A stretch of DNA of 64,000 nt. Origin: Mesobacillus campisalis (GTDB lineage Bacteria > Bacillota > Bacilli > Bacillales > Cytobacillaceae). Below, one piece after another: positions 59,038 to 64,000 of the stretch; positions within the stretch are counted from its first letter, which is position 1; every line of letters begins with the position of its first letter. The translations under genes were made by a program, and so were the position numbers. The DNA lies in NCBI RefSeq assembly GCF_000986785.1, contig NZ_LAYY01000009.1, forward strand, positions 1 through 64,000, in the 5' to 3' direction. Under the pieces are notes generated by a model, which worked only from the letters and a program-made list of their open reading frames with translations, had not been told where the DNA came from and made no database searches.

Positions 59038-59976
59038 TTAGTCTAACTTTCTGACTTCAAACGGGAGCAATACATTTTCAATCTTATCTCGGTGAGGCTC
59101 GTACTGTTCAGGCAACATTAATTTTTCTCCCATGGTTTCATGCGATTCATCATGGGCAAAACCCGGAGGATCGGTTGCAATTTCAAATAGGATCTCCCCA
59201 TGCTCCCTGAAGTAAATGGCGTTAAAGTAATTCCTATCCTGAACAGGAGTTACGCCGTATCCACTAGCCGCGACATGGCGTTGCCAATCCAACTGGTCTT
59301 GGTCGTCTTTCGCCCTCCATGCTATATGATGAACGGTTCCTACACCCATTTGTCCACTGCCAATTCGCGTTAATTTCAAATCGATTACATTCCCTATTTC
59401 ACCGGATGACCTGAAACGAATCAAATCTCCTTCTTCCCCGACTCGTTCCAGTCCCATTACATTCTCCAGCAGTTCAGCGGTTTTCTCTGGCTGTTTCGAT
59501 AACAATGTTGCACCGCCAAACCCTTTTATCGCAACTTCTGGACTTATGCCACCAAATGTCCAGTTATTCAATGCTCCTTCCTCTCTTTCGACAATCTCCA
59601 GATGAAGCCCATGCGGATCATCAAATTCGAGGTATTCCTCTTCAAAACGGGACATTTTAGTATAAGGGATATTGAATTTTTCTAATCGTTTTTCCCAAAA
59701 AGCCATAGCCCCTTTTGGCACTACATAGGAAGTGACACCGACTTGTCCATCTCCTATCTTCCCTTTATAAGCATTATCCCAAGGGAAAAACGTAATAATG
59801 GTTCCCGGTGTTCCGCCATCATCCCCAAAATAGAGATGGTAAGTTCCCGGGTCGTCAAAATTCACTGTCTGTTTCACCAGCCGCAACCCCAAAACACCGG
59901 CATAAAAATTAACGTTTTCTTGAGGATGACCCACAATCGCTGTAATGTGGTGAATTCCCATCGTTTTTTTTGTCAT
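59038..59976 (-). CDS. Ring-cleaving dioxygenase (MhqA-like)
   Basis: First gene of the operon, 312 aa, same architecture as the paralog at 57426: GIHHITAIVGHPQENVNFYA, PGTIITFFPWDNAYKG, GTVHHIAWRAKDDQDQLDWQ, RNYFNAIYFREHGEILFEIA and DPPGFAHDE. Metal ligands are expected at the His of each HHIT/HHIA and the Glu of LFEIAT. Start at the ATG at 59976; GTG one codon earlier is possible. An MhqR box lies 124 bp upstream. Confidence 0.88.
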   Translation of the reverse strand: MTKKTMGIHHITAIVGHPQENVNFYAGVLGLRLVKQTVNFDDPGTYHLYFGDDGGTPGTIITFFPWDNAYKGKIGDGQVGVTSYVVPKGAMAFWEKRLEKFNIPYTKMSRFEEEYLEFDDPHGLHLEIVEREEGALNNWTFGGISPEVAIKGFGGATLLSKQPEKTAELLENVMGLERVGEEGDLIRFRSSGEIGNVIDLKLTRIGSGQMGVGTVHHIAWRAKDDQDQLDWQRHVAASGYGVTPVQDRNYFNAIYFREHGEILFEIATDPPGFAHDESHETMGEKLMLPEQYEPHRDKIENVLLPFEVRKLD

Positions 59977-60076
59977 CACTATGACTCCTTTTAATTAATA
60001 TTTTTATCACACGTATGTTACCCATCATCACATAGTAAAATCACTTAACGTGAGATTGAAGATATAGCAGCTTTCC

Positions 60077-60115
60077 GAGATTATATCTCTAAATCAATAA
60101 TCTCTAATTCGAGAT
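60077..60115 (-). promoter_or_regulatory. MhqR box before the dioxygenase operon
   Basis: ATCTC-TAATTC-GAGAT at 60100-60115 is a near-perfect match to the Bacillus MhqR palindrome (ATCTCgaattcGAGAT). A second GAGAT..ATCTC pair lies at 60077-60089 and holds a TATAAT on the minus strand. Confidence 0.8.
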
Positions 60116-60177
60116 AAATTTCTAACATGAAAGGCTAGTTTTCAACTAACCTAAGTTTAACTATTTTCGAACTGAAA

Positions 60178-60603
60178 TTAATCTGTAGAGCAACCGATTT
60201 TTTTATTGAGAGCAATCATTACTTTTTTCTCTTCCTCACTAAGAACCCCGAAAATTTGCTCAATCATATTTTCATGCTTAGGGAATATTTCATCCATGAA
60301 TGAAATTCCTTTGTCTGTAATAACAACATGAGTAGCCCTTCGGTCATTCGGACAACTCTCCCGTTTGATTAAACCCTTGTTTTCCAGCTTATCAATCACA
60401 TACGTCATGCTGCCACTGGTCATCAGGATTTTTTGACCTATTTGTTGAATGGTCTGCTTTCCTTTATGATAAAGAACCTCCAACACCATAAATTCCGTAG
60501 GATTGATTCCATGTGATTCTATATCTCGCTTACTTCTCTCCTGGACGGATTTGGCTGCCTTCATAAAAACCACATAAGATTTTAGAGATAATTCATTATT
60601 CAT
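60178..60603 (-). CDS. mhqR: MarR-family repressor MhqR
   Basis: MarR-type winged helix (141 aa): LSLKSYVVFMKAAKSVQERS head, GINPTEFMVLEVLYHKGKQT, recognition helix ILMTSGSMTYVIDKLENKGL, and wing KRESCPNDRRATHVVITDKG. It resembles MhqR, which represses quinone-detoxification genes and is relieved by hydroquinones. Start at the ATG at 60603 behind AAGGTGA. Neighbours and operators on both sides support the name. Confidence 0.88.
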   Translation of the reverse strand: MNNELSLKSYVVFMKAAKSVQERSKRDIESHGINPTEFMVLEVLYHKGKQTIQQIGQKILMTSGSMTYVIDKLENKGLIKRESCPNDRRATHVVITDKGISFMDEIFPKHENMIEQIFGVLSEEEKKVMIALNKKIGCSTD

Positions 60604-60622
60604 GCCTGTTTTCACCTTCTTT

Positions 60623-60660
60623 TATCTCAAATTAAAGTATTTTGAATTTATTTATCTCAA
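60623..60660 (-). promoter_or_regulatory. MhqR-type half sites before mhqR
   Basis: TATCTCAA at 60623-60630 and 60653-60660, exactly 30 bp apart. They match half of the MhqR box and suggest autoregulation. Confidence 0.5.
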
Positions 60661-60779
60661 GGTACGAATATATTTTATTACAAAATAACCTAATTTGTCA
60701 ATAAGAGAAGATTTTTAAGTACCTTACAAGGCTTAAATTTAGTTTTTATCCATCTCAATGCAGGACTTTGTTAGTATTT

Positions 60780-62044
60780 TTAACCTTGACCATAGAACCT
60801 GTATTTATTTCTGTTAACTTTTGCATCATATAAAGCCTTGTCTGCATACTGTACAAGCTTTTTGGGATTCTCTGAATTTGTTGGATAAATCGATATTCCT
60901 ATACTTGAAGTGACCATGAAATCCTGGCCTTTAACTTGATATGGAGATTGTATAGCCTTATAAATCCTTTTGACCGATTTCTTTATTGAGACCATGCTAT
61001 CGTTTTTTAATAAAATTACAAATTCATCGCCTCCCATCCTTCCAATGACATCTTCTTCGCGAGTATATTTCCTTAATCTTTTTGAAAATAGTTTAAGAAT
61101 CTCATCCCCTGCTTCATGGCCCAATGTATCATTAATCATCTTAAATCTATCTAAATCCAGATAAAGTACAGCGACTAGTTCTCCTGTAACCTTTGCCTCA
61201 CTGATGCTAATTTGTAAACTCTCAACAAAAGACCTCCTATTTAGCAGCTCAGTCAATGGGTCACGTGCGGCTAAAAATTCCAGTTTCTCCTCATACTTTT
61301 TCCTCTCAGTTATGTCCCTTACAATAATTTGCAACACACTATCTTCTTAATATTTAAAGGGTATCGCTATAATTTCTGTCCAAATGAAGCTACCATCTTT
61401 TCGAACCAACTTTTCAATAAATTGTTCTGTTTCATTGATATTATGTTTGGTGAGAAGTTCAACAAGTCTTTGTTGGTCATTCTCCATGTCATTACCCAAG
61501 TAATGTAATAATGGCCTCCCTATTAATAAGTTGCTGTCTTCATAACCCAGTAATTTAACAGCCCTTTGATTTAAAAAAGAACTTCCCCATTTTTCACGAC
61601 AAAAATGGATTCCGGGGAGAATTCAACTAGAGACCGTTAGCAAAACTCACTAACTTCAAGTTGTTCTTTCAATCCCTTCTCGCTTGTTATATCTTTATCC
61701 ATGGCTACAGCTAAAATATCGCCTTTATTTACTGACCGGTAAGATGCCAAGATATCTACGAGCTCACCATCTTTTCTCCTCCGTTTTGTCTCAAAGTAAG
61801 GAATGCTTTGTCCTTTTTTAAGTTTGTTTAAAAGTTCTCTTTGTTCGCTATAGTTAAATTCATCTGTAAAAAATGGAAACTTATTTGTCCCGATATCTTT
61901 TAAATCCCAGCCAAGGATGTTAGTAAAGGCAGGATTTATATGTGTCACAGATCCATCCCGTGCTATCGTAAAAATCGCTTCATTTATGTTTTCCCAAATT
62001 AATTCAAATTGTTCTTTCCCTGTTACCAATGTATAATTGCCCAT
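60780..62044 (-). pseudogene. Decayed PAS-PAS-GGDEF diguanylate cyclase gene
   Basis: The 5' part encodes a PAS domain (ELIWENINEAIFTIARDGSV, HINPAFTNILGWDLKDIG) from the ATG at 62044. A stop (FC, TAA, RSLVEFSPES) interrupts a second PAS. A one-T deletion follows (GEVLF then stop; correct continuation LNQRAVKLLGYEDSN). Another stop (PFKY, TAA) precedes an intact C-terminal GGDEF domain (VLYLDLDRFKMINDTLGHEA, GRMGGDEFVILL). Three lesions mean real decay. The GGDEF end could be expressed from an internal TTG/ATG, but no ribosome site is obvious. Confidence 0.88.
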
Positions 62045-62086
62045 TTCAATGCCCCTCTCCCTACTGCATAGTTTGCTAAAAATAAA

Positions 62087-62120
62087 AAGTCTGGTGGGAA
62101 TCAAACCTCACCAGACTCTT
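62087..62120 (-). terminator. Terminator behind mhqN
   Basis: AGTCTGGTG / CACCAGACT stem (62088-62096, 62109-62117); on the minus strand followed by a mixed T-rich tail. Confidence 0.65.
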
Positions 62121-62168
62121 CACTAAGCATATTCCCCACCGTCTACCTGGACATTCCTCGATTGGTTC

Positions 62169-62768
62169 TTATTTATAAAATTTCACGCGATCTTCAACTG
62201 CCTGGAATTGCTTCTCTCCTGGTTCGGCAGTTGGATTACCGAATGGCATTTGTGCAATTAGTTTCCAGTTACCCGGGATATTCCATTTGTTTTTCACTTC
62301 TTCATCGATTAGCGGGTTATAGTGCTGTAAAGAGGCACCTAATCCTTCTGCTTCTAGGCCTGCCCAAACGACCAACTGGTGCATGCCGGATGCCTGGTTC
62401 GACCAGACCGGGAAATTTTCTGCATAGGCTGAGAATTGTTCTTGAAGTGATTTAACTACTGCTTCATCTTCGAAAAACAATACGGTGCCATATCCAGCTT
62501 TAAATGAATCCATTTTTTCTTGCGTGCCAGTGAAGTCTCCATTCCCAACCACTTCACGTAATGTTTCAGTTGTAATTTCCCATAATTGATCATGCGCCTC
62601 TCCAGTCAATACAACAAGGCGTGCCGTCTGGGAGTTGAAGGCAGAAGGGGTATGCTTAACTGCAAATTCTACAATTTCCTTAATTCTCTCGTCAGAAACT
62701 TGGACATCTTTATTAAGGCCATAGTAAGAGCGCCTTTCTTTTAGTACAGAATAAAAATCGTTTGCCAT
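62169..62768 (-). CDS. mhqN: Nitroreductase MhqN-like
   Basis: FMN-dependent nitroreductase-fold protein (199 aa): DFYSVLKERRSYYGLNKDV, EIVEFAVKHTPSAFNSQTAR (FMN contacts), AGLEAEGLGASLQHYNPLID and LIAQMPFGNPTAEPGEKQF. This subgroup (YdfN/MhqN) is induced by quinones and probably reduces them. Two MhqR half boxes overlap its promoter region. It lies across the decayed GGDEF gene from mhqR, which implies the regulon once formed one compact block. Confidence 0.88.
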   Translation of the reverse strand: MANDFYSVLKERRSYYGLNKDVQVSDERIKEIVEFAVKHTPSAFNSQTARLVVLTGEAHDQLWEITTETLREVVGNGDFTGTQEKMDSFKAGYGTVLFFEDEAVVKSLQEQFSAYAENFPVWSNQASGMHQLVVWAGLEAEGLGASLQHYNPLIDEEVKNKWNIPGNWKLIAQMPFGNPTAEPGEKQFQAVEDRVKFYK

Positions 62769-62792
62769 AATTTTTCCTCCTAGAAAACATTT

Positions 62793-62823
62793 TATCTCGA
62801 GTTAATATATCTCGGATTCGAAT
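62793..62823 (-). promoter_or_regulatory. MhqR-type boxes before mhqN
   Basis: TATCTCGA at 62793-62800 and TATCTCGGATTCGAAT at 62808-62823, 15 bp apart, resembling the MhqR operator; TATATT on the minus strand is a plausible -10. Confidence 0.65.
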
Positions 62824-62956
62824 TGATGTTAAACAAAATAATGGTTGCTGTCAAACATTCTAAATGCTATGGGAAAATAATTTTTGAAAATATTTGATCA
62901 CCAAAATGCCTTTTCTCATTTCAGTTGTTCCTGCAGGCCATAAATCCTGGATTTAA

Positions 62957-64000
62957 TTAAATAGAATGATTTTTATTTAATCGTTTTATCAAAACTTCTT
63001 TTTCTGCTTCATAGCCAGGTTTACCAAGCAATGCAAACATATTTTTCTTATAAGCCTCTACACCAGGCTGATCAAATGGATTCACGCCCATTAATAAACC
63101 GGAGATTCCGCATGCTTTTTCAAAGAAATAAACCATTTCGCCAAATGTGTACTCGGTTAACTCATCCAGTTCAACAACCATGTTTGGAACGCCGCCATCG
63201 ACATGAGCCAAAACAGTTCCTTGGAACGCGTTTTTATTTACATCATCCATGGTTTTTCCTGCTAGGAAGTTTAAGCCATCCAGATTTGATGCATCTTCTT
63301 GGATCGTTACCTCTGCTTTTGGTGTTGCCACTTGAATCACGGTTTCAATCAAATCACGACGGCCTTCTTGGACATATTGCCCCATGGAATGCAAGTCAGT
63401 GGAAAAATCAACCGATGCCGGGAACAACCCTTTTTGATCTTTCCCTTCACTTTCACCGTATAACTGCTTCCACCATTCTGATACATAATGAAGAGCAGGC
63501 TCATAGTTTACAAGCAATTCGATTGTTTTTCCTTTTCTATATAAAGCGTTGCGGACCGCTGCATATTGATAGCTCTCATTGGTTTTAAGGTCAGGGTTAT
63601 TGTATTTTTCGGCTGCTGCTTTAGCGCCTTCCATCATCTTGTCAATATTCAGTCCTGCCGTTGCGATTGGCAAAAGCCCGACAGCTGTCAGAACGGAGTA
63701 TCTGCCGCCAACATCATCTGGAATCACAAATGTTTCATAGCCTTCTTCCGTAGCAAGTTGCTTCAGTGCACCTTTTTCTTTATCGGTTGTAACAAAGATT
63801 CGATTTTTGGCTTCTTCTTTGCCATATTTCTTTTCCAAATAATCACGGAAAATCCGGAAAGCAATCGCTGGTTCAGTAGTGGTACCTGATTTTGAAATCA
63901 CGTTTATCGAGATATCTTTCCCCTCCAGCATTTCGAATAGATGGGTAAGATAGGTTGAACTAATGTTTTGGCCGGCAAAATAAATCTCGGTATTTCCACT
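62957..64000 (-). CDS. pgi: Glucose-6-phosphate isomerase (5' end beyond window)
   Basis: Interconverts glucose-6-phosphate and fructose-6-phosphate in glycolysis. The frame runs to the window edge, so ~100 N-terminal residues are outside. Visible family blocks are [38 protein letters not shown] (phosphate loop), the active-site [40 protein letters not shown] and the end [21 protein letters not shown] housekeeping gene that marks the end of the accessory locus. Confidence 0.95.
   Translation of the reverse strand, partial: SGNTEIYFAGQNISSTYLTHLFEMLEGKDISINVISKSGTTTEPAIAFRIFRDYLEKKYGKEEAKNRIFVTTDKEKGALKQLATEEGYETFVIPDDVGGRYSVLTAVGLLPIATAGLNIDKMMEGAKAAAEKYNNPDLKTNESYQYAAVRNALYRKGKTIELLVNYEPALHYVSEWWKQLYGESEGKDQKGLFPASVDFSTDLHSMGQYVQEGRRDLIETVIQVATPKAEVTIQEDASNLDGLNFLAGKTMDDVNKNAFQGTVLAHVDGGVPNMVVELDELTEYTFGEMVYFFEKACGISGLLMGVNPFDQPGVEAYKKNMFALLGKPGYEAEKEVLIKRLNKNHSI

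Overview
The window looks like a chromosome segment of a low-G+C, spore-forming Bacillaceae bacterium (Bacillus sensu lato). Evidence is the sporulation set (SpoVS, spore-coat transglutaminase Tgl, a YjcZ-type peptide, a Spo0E-like phosphatase, two DUF3231 proteins), strong AGGAGG-type ribosome sites with frequent TTG/GTG starts, a FosB bacillithiol transferase, and Bacillus-type operators for MhqR, CadC and PurR. Most genes lie on the minus strand.

0-37 kb is accessory and partly decayed. It opens with a tyrosine recombinase, whose C-terminal coding sequence recurs as a relic at 6.0 kb. Many small single genes follow: hypothetical proteins, lone immunity-like genes (SUKH/SMI1, DUF2199), four VOC-fold proteins including FosB, GNAT acetyltransferases, lipoproteins and small membrane proteins. 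Between them lies a dispersed repeat of about 80 bp, almost always in one orientation and just behind minus-strand stop codons. Its core folds as a hairpin followed by a T-run, so each copy looks like a portable terminator. Sporulation genes (tgl, yjcZ-like, spoVS) sit at 18.9-20.8 kb. Metabolic islands are an amino-acid permease behind a single glycine riboswitch (29-30.6 kb) and a divergent NCS2 purine-type permease / Rieske oxygenase pair sharing PurBox-like sites (30.9-33.5 kb).

37-48 kb holds a MocR-type regulator, YfmQ-like and DUF3231 proteins, an EamA transporter, and a visibly G+C-richer metal operon (cadC-cadA-methyltransferase-copC-copD) with two CadC operators. The cadA frame has a UGA exactly where the first Cys of its metal-binding CxxC should be. 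A 52-bp tandem array of hairpin+T-run units (about 13 copies) lies behind the operon promoter; three more units sit at 34.7 kb.

48-56 kb carries a DUF1259 protein, two Asp-rich low-complexity paralogs flanking a third small protein, a Nudix hydrolase, a GNAT, an MFS efflux pump, a DUF695/RraB protein, a pirin and an internally deleted hemA relic. 56-63 kb is a consolidated quinone/electrophile-stress locus under MhqR: two ring-cleaving dioxygenases, a flavin reductase, MhqD hydrolase, DoxX/MhqP, MhqR and MhqN nitroreductase, with MhqR-type boxes. A decayed PAS-GGDEF gene lies inside it. The window ends in pgi (partial).

An unusual number of genes carry single-base frame breaks or a lost start codon. 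Some are surely real decay (one gene has two stops plus a frameshift); others sit in homopolymers and could be assembly errors.
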